Shown here: piece after piece, positions 23,826 to 34,239 of the stretch
Position numbering within the stretch: the stretch's first letter is position 1
Layout: every line of letters starts with the position of its first letter
Assembly (NCBI GenBank): GCA_011503125.2
Contig: WWBZ02000040.1
Span: forward strand, 372,001 to 436,000
Reading direction: 5' to 3'
From: Botryosphaeria dothidea
Taxonomy: Eukaryota > Ascomycota > Dothideomycetes > Botryosphaeriales > Botryosphaeriaceae
Length of the DNA stretch: 64,000 nt
Notes under the pieces: model-generated
Seen by the model: only the letters and a program-made list of their open reading frames with translations
Told to the model about the DNA's origin: nothing
Database searches by the model: none
Position numbers and translations under genes: made by a program

Positions 23826-24962
23826 ACGGCTATGGGGTATGGCATACCTCAGAGGGAATCCCAGGGTGGAGAAAAACAACCATCCAGCCACTAAAGAAGA
23901 TCCAAAACCAGTGCCTACGCACCATCTCAGGGGCGTATAAGTCAACCAGCATACAAACCTTAGAGCATGAGACAGGGATTCCCCCACTCTCACTACACCT
24001 GGACGAACTAGTACTAGCCCAGGCTATTAGAGCTAGGGATGGCCTAGTCGCGACAGTAGTAGAGGAAACTTGCCAGAGTATTAAACAGATAGCTCGGGCT
24101 ACTCTAAGTACTAGAGGCGCTACTGGCCCTGCCAGAAGAACCCTGCTTAGAAAAAAGGCAAACTTACTTCTCAACTACTGCCCCTCTACCTACTAGAGTC
24201 TCCCGGAGCGAACGAAGCTACGTATAGCATATAGGAACAAGTAGAAGGAGAGATGGACAAAGTCTACTAGCCAGGGAAGATAAGATAAGCTAGTAGCCCA
24301 AAGCACACAGTGGAACCCAAAAATCAGACAAATCCACAGCGAACTATCCAAGCCACAGAGCACACTCGCCACCCTACTACGTACAGAGCATATTGGACTA
24401 GAGGACTTCCTCTCAAGGCGCAAGGTGCCAGGGCACCCTAGTCCTGCCTGTCCATGCGGCTGGCATAGACAAACCCCAAAGCATATCCTCCTCTTCTGCC
24501 CCCACTTCCAACAGGGCAGGGCACAGATGCTCCAAAGGGCAGGGACCACGGACTACTACTCCCTCCTCTTAACAAAGAAGGGGATCAAAGCAGCAACAGA
24601 CTGGTTCTTACGCCTAGGGCTGCTTAAGCAATTCAGCCTGGCAAGGGAACTAATATAGGAAGATAACCAGGAAGAGGAACTAGGAGGACAACCAGGACCA
24701 CCAGGACCACTAGGACCCGGACAACTACGAGGATAAGGACTGAAGAGATAGGTCTAGCAGGTGAATGTAGGGCTGCTACAGCAGCCGCTACTGGTAAGAA
24801 GGAAAAACAAGAACTAGTATAGGATAGCATGCCCAGAGAGAGAGGAGGGGTTTTTGCCAGGCGAAAAGGTTTTCCCCCTCGTGTAAAATAACTACAGATA
24901 GCCAGCCCCGCATGGACCCGTAAGGGAACTATATCGGGAAGAAATGAATTTATCTATCTATC
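23826..24962 (+). mobile_element. 5'-truncated Tad1-like LINE copy A, inserted in copia
   Basis: It is flanked by a perfect 14-bp target duplication TATATTACGCTTAT (23812-23825 and 24963-24976). The sequence matches the 3' end of the full-length LINE (about 36680-37816) almost base for base and ends in a short TCTATC tail rather than poly-A. A 77-codon frame at 24425-24658 keeps the C-terminal zinc-knuckle pattern CPCGWHRQTPKHILLFCP. The copy is only lightly RIP-damaged, less than its host copia element. Confidence 0.88.
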
Positions 24963-25516
24963 TATATTACGCTTATTCTTATCGATAATCTAATTAATAA
25001 GGTCTTAGAGCTTAATTTTTTCGTTATTACGAAGTAATTAGCGCTTAGCCGTAACCTAGGTATCGAAGTACTAATCTAGCTTAGTAAGTAGCTTATAGAC
25101 TACTACCTTAGATAGAAGTTTAAGACTAAATTAGATATAGTCTATCTAGGTAGTACTATACTTCCGTAAGAAAGTCTTAAGATTCGAGGTTAGATTATAA
25201 ATTATCTTAGTCTAGATTAAGAAGTAGATTAATTACTAGATAGGACCTTCTCCTTCGAATTTAGAATTAATATCGTTCTATATCTCTTTCGAGGTTAAGA
25301 ACGTAGATAGGAAACGAAGGTAGTCTATATAGACTATTATCTTAATTACGTAGATTACCTTAGTATCCCTAGTAATCTAGTTCTTATACCGTTTAAGCTT
25401 ACGCTCGTACTTAGTAAGATCTATCTTCTCTAGAGCGTCTTCTTCTTTAGGCTTTAGACGTTCTTACTTTAGTAGTTATATAAGATCGCCGCTAACGATC
25501 TCCTAAAGATCCTCTA

Positions 25517-25746
25517 TGAGGCAGCAAAGCCGAAATAATGGTATTGCTTTCAACTGAAAATCTATGTACAAGGAGAAAGGAAAGAGAGTCTAGAAAGAGA
25601 GGGCGAAGGGTAAATATACCCAGTCGCTTAGCGCTGGGCCCGTGCCCTAGTGCCTAACCGAGTTATCCTTAGTAAAGCTGGGGCCTCTAGTTACTGTTGA
25701 GTATCTACCTAGTTGCCTAGGGTGGTAGCGCTTAAGGGGCCTAACA
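25517..25746 (-). repeat. Gypsy-1 LTR (3' LTR)
   Basis: 230 bp from TGAGGCAGCAAAG to GGGGCCTAACA on the plus strand. Over the aligned 228 bp it differs from the other LTR at six positions, all transitions. Five of the six are CpA/TpA-type. Confidence 0.85.
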
Positions 25747-25759
25747 CTACCCCCCCCTT

Positions 25760-27355
25760 CTCTAAGCGAGGTCCACTAAGCTTCTTAAAAAATTTAGGCA
25801 GCTCGGGCGCGTCCTTATGGTATGCGTGGTACTCACGGATTTTATCAGGAGCATTCTTGTAGTTACCCCAGTGTTGCCATAGGGGATCAGAGTTTCACTC
25901 GTCCCAGTTGCCTGTAAAGGTGACCTTGTACTGTACTCCATGCCTTGAGTTTCGGCAGTCCACTACCTCTAGTACTTCCCACTCCTCATGAGTTTCATTC
26001 TCGTCCTCATCAAAGATCATGTATACTGGGCCAGGCTCCTGGACCTGACCCGGGTATAGGTTGTCTGGGGCAAGGTGTAGCTTCCAGGGGTGGAATACAG
26101 GGAAGATTCCTTTCTCTTGCATATGAGGAGGTACAGCAACTTCGTATGCTTTGCCGTCAATTGACCTAGTAATTTCCCACGGACCAAGGTTCTTTGGTGA
26201 GAGAGACTTGCTGTTCCGTTCTAGGTTAAAGTCTCGGGCGTCAACAAATACTTTATCGCCTATACGGAAAGCAGGGTGTGGCTAGCGGAATTTGTCTACG
26301 TGGCGGGCTTATTCTTCTTGTATCCAGGCTAGTTATTCTTGGAGGAAGCTTCTCATGGCATTTGACCTTTCAACTAACCGGTCTGCCCTAATTACTTCTG
26401 CTTTTCTAGCACCCTGGTAGATTTTTACAGGCTCCAAGCCAGTGCGTGGATGGAATCCGTTATCGGCGAAGAATGGCGATATGCCAGTTAATGCGCTGAT
26501 ATGCGTGTTGGCTGTAAATTCAGCTTCAGGTAGAAAGTCGACCCAGTTGTCTTGCGCGTGGTTAATGTATATCCGGAGGTACTTTTTGAGACCTTTAATA
26601 GAGCTCTCGCTCTGGCCGTTAGTCTAGGGGTAAAAGGCAGTTGACATTTTAACCTTTACGTTATATCGTTCCATGATTCTTCTATAGATATAGGAGTCCA
26701 TAGCGCTGCCTCGGTCGGAGATAATATCTATTAGAAAACCTCGTACACAAAAGAGGCGGCGGTTTAGAGCCTCTACGGTTTCTTCAGCACCTAGTATTAT
26801 TATTAGCTCGTAGATCTTTCCTTTGGTTAAACGGTCTGTAATGACTAGATAGTGTCGGTATCCCTGATTCTTCCTAGTACATAGCGGCAGTTTTTCTGCA
26901 AAGTCTAGGGTCACGTGGAGCCACTTCTGTTGGGGAATAGGTAGCGGTTTAAGTAGTCCTTGCTTTTGCTCCGAGTATGGCTTGTGGCGGCGGCAGTGGT
27001 GACAGTTCTTGCAGAAACGAGTAACGTCTTCCCTTTGTCCAGCCCACCAGTAGTTTTCTGCAAGCTCCCTATACATGGCTTTGGGTCCTGGGTGTCCTGC
27101 AAGTAGTTTTTCGTGGTGATCCTGTAGGAGGCGTAGGCGTAGTAGTTAGTAGTCTGGGACAATAAGCGCGTCTTTCAGCCATACCCAACCATCTTTTACT
27201 AAGAAGTCCTGAATGTTTTTCTTGTAGCCCTTCCCAATTAAGTGGCTTGGTACACGTCTGTCTCCAGCATCAATGCTTCTACGGAGGTCCTGGATTGCTC
27301 TATCCTCCTCGTAGGCTTCGCTGATAAGTATATCGAGGTCTTTTTGTCTAGCTTC
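25760..27355 (-). pseudogene. Gypsy-1 integrase with C-terminal chromodomain
   Basis: The frame continues from the RNase H segment after a stop at about 27356. A zinc-binding HHCC region (HHEKLLAGHPGPKAMY, FCKNCHHC) is followed by the catalytic core with TLDFAEKLP, ISDRGSAMD and NGQSES, giving the D, D and E positions. Stops interrupt at about 26624 and 25895. The C-terminus reads EEWEVLEVVDC, then GVQYKVTFTGNWDE, a stop, then NSDPLWQHW, a chromodomain-like fold. Such domains in fungal chromoviruses direct integration to methylated-histone heterochromatin; that function is inferred from the family. Confidence 0.78.
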
Positions 27356-29638
27356 CTAGGTTTCCTGGGCTTCCTGGGTTTCCTGGGTCTGGTTATCTTC
27401 CGGCTCTTGAGAGTCTAACTCCTCCTCCTCTAGGTTGTCAGCAGCAAAGAGGATAGAATTGACAGCGATCTTCATGTTAGGTTCTAGGTTTGAGTCCCGA
27501 AGTAGTTGTTGGAACCGGTGTTGCTTCCTTGGGTCGTCAATTCCTTGCGGTAAGTCCTGCGTTCTCCTTGTAAGTGAGTCTGGCTTCTCTCCTTGTTTGC
27601 CTGGCCGGTAGGAGATAATAAAGTTAAAGGCGGATAGAAATTTAGCCCAGCGGGCTTGGCGGCTGGTTAGCTGCTTAGTTGTCATAAAATACTCCAGGTT
27701 CTTATAATCCGTAAGTACCTTGATGGGCTTGTCTATAGGAGTGCTTATGAGTTCTGGTTCCCAAGTCTCAAAGGAGCGAATGATGGCAAGTAGCTCTTTG
27801 TCGTAGATCATGTAGTTACACTCAGTTGAGGACATTTTCTTGGAAAAGTATGCAACTGGTTTGAGCACTCCGTCGTGCATCTGCGATAGGATACCTGCAC
27901 TAACAAAGTCTGAGGCATCCGTTTCAACCCATATTTCCTTTTCAGGGTCGAAATGTACAAGGATGGGTGCGGAGGTGAATGCAGCTTGCAGTTGGTTAAA
28001 GGCGGCTTGTTTCTTGTTGTCCCATGTGAACTCCTGGTATTTCATCTTGCGTTTTCCATTCCTAGTTGTAAATTGTTCTCCTTTTGTCATCTCAGTAAGG
28101 GGGCGTGCTATGTGGGAGAAGTTCTTAATAAAGCGGCGGTAGAAGTTTGCAAAGCCAAGGAAGGCTTGTACACCCTTGACTGACGTCGGTGCCTCCCAGT
28201 TGATAATAGCAGAGACTTTTTCTGGGTCCATTTCAATTCCGTTTGTGCTGACAATAAGGCCGAGGTACTTGACTGATCTAATATTGAATTCGCATTTATC
28301 AAGGTCGAGTTGGAGACCACGGTCCTTTAGTCGTTGGAGGACTTTATTGACATTTTTGGCGTGTTCATCCTCCTTTTCACTGTAGATGAGGATGTCATCT
28401 AGGTACGCTATGCAAAACTTGTCTAGGTATTCGAGTACAGAATTGTTAATGTAGCTCTGAAAGGTGCCTGGCGCATTGCAGAGCCCAAAGGGCATGACTA
28501 GGTATTCGTACTGACCAAAGCGAGTGTTGAAAGCGGTGAGGTACTCATGGCCTTCCTTGATTCGGATCCGGTTAAAGGCATGGACAACGTCGAGTTTTGT
28601 GAAGATCTTAGCCTTACTGAGCTGGGCAAGGGTTTTATTGATGTGTGGGATTGGGTATCGGTTCTTCTTAGTGATAGCGTTTAGGGCTCTGTAGTCAACA
28701 CAGACCCTAAGTCCTCCTCCTGGCTTTCTAACAACAAGTAGAGGTGCGGTACAGTCCGAAGAGCTAGGGCGAATGAACCCTTTTCCGAGATGTTCGTCAA
28801 TGTATTTCTTAACCGCTTCGTTTTCTTATTGAGACATTGGACGGTAGCTTTTTGTGTGAGGAGGTTCACAGTTAGGTTTAAGCTTAATTTCATGGTCTTC
28901 TTTCTGGTGAGGAGGGAGTATGTCCGCTTCTGTCTTATCCCAGAGTTCTTCAATCCAGTAATGTTCCTTCGGCAGCCGGGCAAGGCGTTCTTCTCGTCCA
29001 TATATTTTCTTTCCATTCATGAACTTCTGAAAGTCGTCTTCTCTAGTTGTAGCTACGCTAGTGTTTATGGTAGGTTCCGTAGGCGTGTAGTAGTATCCTT
29101 CATGTCCAGGAAGTGATGCTAAGTGGAAGAGCATGGATGTAGAATATAGTTGAATGTCTAGTTGGGATTTCTCTGTCTTCTGTTTAGGTCGGCACCCAAT
29201 AGCGTATTCAGTATGAGGTTTTGTGGTAAGACAGCCAGCCTTAAAGCACTGAGGCTTATAAAACTTAACTGACCGCTTATCCTAGTCGATGTGCGGGTTA
29301 TGAGTGCGTAACCATCCGTCTCCAAGGATCAGTGGATAGTCTCCTAGGTTGGCAATATAGCAGAGAAGTTGTTTCTTGTGAGAACCAATGTTGATATCGA
29401 CTAGGGAGGCATGGGTAATGTATTGGGAGAATGTTCCGTCTCCCAAAGTTATGGTAATCCGTTTAACAAGAGGGATCTTTGTTATCTTGTGCGCGCGAAC
29501 AAAGGAGGCATCAATAAGCTCAGCTTGGCTTCCATTGTCGATGAGAGAACGTGTATTACTACCAGCCACTGCAGCATGTATAATAAGGTGAGTTCCCTTA
29601 ATTTTACACGCGCGATTGTCTACTGCGAAGTTTGACAC
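27356..29638 (-). pseudogene. Gypsy-1 protease, reverse transcriptase and RNase H
   Basis: The protease segment (29638-29282) contains SLIDNGSQAELIDASF, where DNG replaces the usual DTG/DSG, and ends in ILGDGWLRTHNP. The reverse transcriptase frame runs from after a stop at about 28827 to 27356 without interruption. It includes [30 protein letters not shown] and an intact catalytic [10 protein letters not shown] (codons for YLDD at 28394-28405). RNase H follows with WVETDASDF and YDKELLAI. The stop at 28827 falls at a glutamine site and a further stop region separates the protease. The reverse transcriptase and RNase H look catalytically complete. Confidence 0.85.
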
Positions 29639-29712
29639 CTTTATCTCTTTCTAACTACGACTAGCTGGCTGCTCGTCTAGCTCCTTCTGCTCTTGTAGTC
29701 CTAGGGGGCGAC

Positions 29713-31253
29713 TTACTCCTGGGACTGGGAGTTTTCCGACTCGCTATTAGAGTCAAGTTCCTCAATGCTCTGGATGTGCGCGAACCTGGCGCGGTTGTTG
29801 TTAGGACAGCAGGCATCAGATGCAAAGTGGCCTGAGCCTCTGCAGCTACGGCAGCGTCCCTGCCTCGTTATTACGAGGCGTTTCTCGTCTGACAGCTTTG
29901 AGGGTTTTAGCTCAGGCTCATACCATGGTCCAACCCAGTCTCTTGGTTTGGTGGCAGTAGGCATGCGGCCCTGTTGGCCATCTTGGTCTGTATTGCCGCT
30001 TCTGGTCCTGCCCTGGCGGCTAAGGTTACCTTGAGTAGGTTCCTGGTTATAGGCAGGCTTGGTGCGATCCCTTTTAGGATTATTGCTGTTATTTATCCTT
30101 TTGTCAGAACGGATGTTTGTAGACTTGATCTCTTGACGACGATATTCGGCCTTGCGGAGAGTTTCGAGCAGCTGTTCGAGAGAGGTGAAGGTAAGGGTGG
30201 CTACTGAGAGGGCTAAGCCAATGGAAATGCTATCCTGCATCTTATCGATCTTTTCTTCTTTAGTTGGATTAGTAAGGGACTAGAGTGTGCACAGGCGGGC
30301 GTGGTAGGAGTCTACCGTCTCTTTCTCGCTTTGTCTAGCAAGGATGAGGTCATTAGTAGCTTTTTTCTTTGCGATATCCATTCTACATGTCTTTCCTAGC
30401 TTTTCTAAGAAATCCAGGGCTGTCTGGCAGCTACTAATATACGGGCGCATTATAGCAGCAATTGAATCAGCAAGGCGAGAGTAGATATGGCGAATTATTA
30501 GCTTCTGATTTCCTTTGAAGAAGTCCTCTTCGACTTTAAGCTTGAAGATTATATTATCCTTGAAGTTGACGAAAGCATAGATGTTAGTGGAGATGAGCTT
30601 GTCAACATCTCCTGTAAGCATCTTGCGTGAGCCCTAATAAGGGAGGGTTCGCTGTGAGGTAATAGTTCCCTCCCTTAGTTGACGTTCCTGGTTGAGGCTG
30701 CGAATGTTGGTACCAGGGAGGGTACCTTCGTAATAGTTGGCGATATCCTCAGTCAGAAGGTTGTTTTCTTAGATGAGCCGGCTGATCTCATCGTTGCTTT
30801 CCTTAATAACTCTGTTGGATCTGGCGATTATCTTCTTATGGGTCTGTTTGAGTCTCTTGTACTTATCCTGAAGAGAGACGTGGGCTGTATGCTCTTTACT
30901 AGCAGCTGTTTAAGTGACTTGGAGGACGTGGTAGAACTTAGTGCGCTGGTTTGCTATTACTGTAGTGTACTAGTTGTAGAAGGCATGTTCGTTGGGCCAG
31001 CGAATGGAGTCGAGTCCGTGGTTACTTAGTATTCCGGGGTTAATGGTAAGGTCAAGATCCGTGGCTGATGAATGTGTAAGTTCTTCGGGTTCTGGGTTTC
31101 TGCGTGAGGTGGTGCGACGTGAGGTGGGACCGGCGGCTTGACTTTGCTGGTCTGAGGCATTAGGAAAGCCCTGAAATGGGATGGCACTACTTGTAAACTC
31201 GTTGAGGTTCTGGCTGGGTCCCCTAACTGTGTTGCTGAATGATCCTTCTTCAT
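29713..31253 (-). pseudogene. Gypsy-1 gag with zinc knuckle
   Basis: Broken gag frames cover 31253-31026, 30621-30280 and 30240-29713. The central part (QKLIIRHIYSRLADSIAA, DFLEKLGKTCRMDIAKKKA) looks like a retrotransposon capsid. The end carries CRSCRGSGHFASDAC, a CCHC knuckle with one residue more than usual between His and the last Cys. A TAG separates the last two pieces near 30280. It would package the element RNA. Confidence 0.7.
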
Positions 31254-31666
31254 TATCGCTTAGGTGAATGGAAGTAGTGCTAGCGATGCTGCTAGTACGG
31301 CTACGGGTGTAGCTTATAGGGAATAGGCTTTGTTGCGCTATAATCTTCGCTAATTATTCTGGTTTTTAGAGTAGTTTTACTCGTGTTTCGGGTGAAACTC
31401 TAAAGAGATTAGTGCGGGATTAACGAGGATCTTCGTATCTTGTTGAAGAAGACAGATTTCCTGTAATTGCACTATTGTTTCTCTAATAGTATAGGTTTTA
31501 ATATTTCTGGGTTGCTTGTCGCAGAGTATCGGTATTGTTAAGTTCTGGTTGTAGGTTGTTGGTGTTGTCGGGTTCTGGTTGCAGGTTATCGAGTTTAGGT
31601 TCTGGTTGATGGTACGGGTGTCGGGTTATCGAGTTCAGGTTCCTTGTTGGTGGTACATAGATTGTG

Positions 31667-31896
31667 TAAGGCAGCAAAGCCGAAATGATGGTATTGCTTT
31701 CAACTGAAAATCTATGTATAAGGAGAAAGGAAAGAGAGTCTAGAAAGAGAGGGCGAAGGGTAAATATACCCAGTCGCTTAGCGCTGGGCCCGTGCCCTAG
31801 TGCCTAACCGAGTTATCCTTGGTAAAGCTGGGGCCTCTAGTTGCTGTTGAGTATCTATCTAGTTGCCTAGGGTGGTAGCGCTTAAGGGGCCTGACA
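31667..31896 (-). repeat. Gypsy-1 LTR (5' LTR)
   Basis: 230 bp, paired with 25517-25746. The plus-strand left end reads TAAGGCAGC where the partner has TGAGGCAGC, so one terminal TG has become TA. The right end GACA is intact. Confidence 0.85.
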
Positions 31897-32260
31897 TCCT
31901 CTCTCTTAAAGTATTCTTCTAGTAAAGACCTCTATTATAGATAGTTCCTTAAACTAATAAGCTTTAGGATAGTTCTAAGCTTCTTAGTCGACGATTCGAT
32001 TATTATAACGGTTAGAATAGTCGTTCGTCGTTAGAGATTCGATTCGGTAATTTAGTTAATGCGCCTAATAGGCTAATTAGTCGTTTTTATTATTTAAGAG
32101 ACGATCGAGATAGCTTGCGCTAATACTTAAATTAATACGATAAGTACTCGTCTAATAAACGGCCTCGGATACGCCGGATTCGGTAGTATTCGGTAGAAAT
32201 TAATTCTAAGTAATTGCGGCCGATTAGGCTATTACTTAAGCACTATCCGGGCTTATAATC

Positions 32261-32425
32261 TAATAAAATTCGCGCTTAATCGGTCGGAATCGATAAATAA
32301 ATAACTTAATTACTTAGTTACTAAGGCGCTCGTAGTATTACTTCTAAGACGTCTTAGAATAAATAACTAAGCTAATATACTATCTAATAATAGATAACGA
32401 AGGTAATTAAGCTTATTTTCTATTA
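32261..32425 (-). repeat. Copia LTR (5' LTR), heavily RIP-mutated
   Basis: 165 bp, the same length as its partner. It begins TAATAAAATTCGCG and ends TTTTCTATTA, so both termini have lost TG..CA. By eye it differs from the left LTR at about 24 sites and always carries A or T where the left copy has G or C. Confidence 0.88.
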
Positions 32426-32430
32426 ATATA

Positions 32431-32675
32431 GTATCTAGCTCTCGACCTAGGAAAAAGCGGCGATAGGCGACTCGTCGATATAGTAGAGATAGAAAAGTAA
32501 ACCTCGTATCTTTACTTCTAACTATCGGCTTTTCGGTATATAGTAAGCCTACTTTATAATATAACGTAAATATATTAAAGTTTTTTTATTAGCGGGTTAG
32601 CCTATTTAGTTATATAGCGACTTCGCGTAGCGCCTTTTTTATATCTAGTATTTAAATATAGCTATACTTAGAAAA
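32431..32675 (-). pseudogene. RIP-inactivated gene, upstream part (other side of copia)
   Basis: On the minus strand this segment reads in frame towards the copia junction: DIKKALREVAI, a stop, LNRLT, two stops, FNIFTLYYKVGLLYTEKP and then VAYRRFFLGRELDT. It ends exactly at the ATATA duplication. The next codons after the copia element are at 19744 downwards and the phase is preserved across the site. Stops match CAA-to-TAA changes. The 5' end is lost where the LINE begins near 32675. See 18792-19744 for the rest. Confidence 0.6.
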
Positions 32676-32680
32676 AAAAC

Positions 32681-34236
32681 ATGACCATACCAAAAAATCG
32701 ACCCTAAGCTACGGCGCCGGGAGAGGGCCCTAGGGACTCTCCTAGGCTTCGCGAGTCCTAAAATAGTACTTAAGATAACTATAGCCGCGAAGTAGTTAAT
32801 ATAGAGGATATAGGAAGAGGCGAACAGCCTCCCCTAGTAACTACCTCTACCTAGCCCTAATATACCCCTAAGAAACCGTAGAGCACCTAGTATAGCGTAG
32901 AATACGTTAAGAGAGCCTTAAAAACAGTAGATACCCTCCTCTAAGCCCTATAAATATCCGCTAGCCTCCCTTTAGTCCTCTCTAGCTAGGTAAAAAATTT
33001 TCTCGATATTGCCAAGACAATCTTCTAGGATTATATTACTATCTACTAGAAGGTAACTACTAAGGAGCCAGGCCTTAAGGACATCCTTAAAGAGGTCTAA
33101 CAGGTCTAAAAGATAGTTAACCGTATCTAGGCTACCTCTACACCCACACCCAATACTCGCAGCTAGGTATAAATTATAGCCTAAGTAGCCCCGAAGCCCC
33201 CTACCCCCCCAGCCACCACTAAACTTACCCTCTACTTCCTAGAGATAGTAAATAGATAAGAAATAGCTAAGCTCTTAAATGAGGCAATTATTAGAAAGAT
33301 CTAGGCAGGAAAAAGCTAGGCGTGCAAGAAAGTACTTGCTGCTAAGAAGCTCCCCAGTGGAGACGTTAGGATCTTTATACCGGATAAAGCAACCAGAATA
33401 GCCCTTCTCCAGGACTAGGAATAGACTATAGAACTAGGAAAAGAAGTTAGGCCTAACTAGCAGCTATACTCAGTGCTAGTACACAACGTCCCTCGAGAAG
33501 GAATCGACACCATAGACCCCCAAGCCATCTAAACCATCCAGGAGCAGAACCTATCTCTATACCTAGGACTACGTATTAGCAAGCTGGCCTAGCTAAAGAG
33601 GAAGCTCCCAGAGGGGAAAACTCACTCGGCCATTATCCTTAGTACTATAAACCCCGAAACCGCCAACTAGATCATTAATAAGGGGCTTGTTATTAACTTT
33701 GCTATCTATATAGCGCAGTACTATAACGTAGCCTTTACAGTAACCTAGTATTTTAAGTGCTAGGCCTACGGTTATATTACTAACCATTATAAAAAGGAGG
33801 AAAAGTGCGGACAGTATAGCAAGGCACATAATACTAGGGACTGCCCTAAGAAAAGTATATAGTGCGCAAACTACTCTTAAAGGCATATAGCCTGGAGCAA
33901 CTCCTACCCAGCACGCAGAGCCTACCATACTAAGGCCGCCTAGGCCCGCCTAGCAGCACTAGAAAGGCACCGGGAAGGACCCCTAATAACTAAAACATAG
34001 CCTTAAACTAACTAGTTAACCGTTGGACTAAGGAAGAGGATTAGGGAGGAGGAGCCGGTTAAGAGGGGACCAGGCAGGCCAAGAGACTTAAGCCGCCCCC
34101 CGCCTCCTAACTAAATAAGGTTCACCGGACTTAATAGCTCACAACACGCCTTAGAGGAGCCCGCGGGAACTCCCTCCTCACAGCCCATACCACTAGCCCC
34201 CTCGCAGCCGGACCTAGAGATAGAAGGAAGTCAATA
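32681..34236 (+). pseudogene. LINE ORF1, gag-like with zinc knuckles
   Basis: The first ATG (32681) opens MTIPKNRP and then meets a stop. Around 33750-33910 three successive knuckles can be recognised (FKC, a stop, AYGYITNHY; EKCGQYSKAHNTRDCPKK; CANYS). Several expected cysteines are now tyrosine (TGC to TAC). The product would have bound element RNA. Confidence 0.7.
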
Positions 34237-34239
34237 TTA

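Larger units (their letters stand above)
25517..31896 (-). mobile_element. Ty3/gypsy LTR retrotransposon 1 (chromodomain type), inserted in copia
   Basis: Two 230-bp LTRs (25517-25746 and 31667-31896) enclose gag, protease, reverse transcriptase, RNase H, integrase and a chromodomain in that minus-strand order, the order of Ty3/gypsy chromoviruses. A purine tract with eight Gs abuts the 3' LTR at 25747-25760. TCCTCT occurs at both flanks (25510-25515 and 31897-31902), offset by one base on the left, so the target duplication is probable but imperfect. Long open frames survive, making this the least damaged long element here. Confidence 0.88.
19745..32425 (-). mobile_element. Ty1/copia LTR retrotransposon, nested with two other elements
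   Basis: The ends are two 165-bp LTRs in direct orientation (19745-19909 and 32261-32425), flanked by the 5-bp duplication ATATA (19740-19744 and 32426-32430). Without the inserted LINE (23826-24962) and gypsy element (25517-31896) the copia element is about 5.1 kb, the normal size. The domain order on the minus strand is integrase then reverse transcriptase then RNase H, which defines copia. A purine-rich tract (GGAGGGTG on the minus strand) abuts the 3' LTR at 19910. The element lies inside another gene, since the frame at 32431 joins the frame at 19744 once the element and one ATATA copy are removed. It is RIP-damaged, mildly on the left and heavily on the right. Confidence 0.88.
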
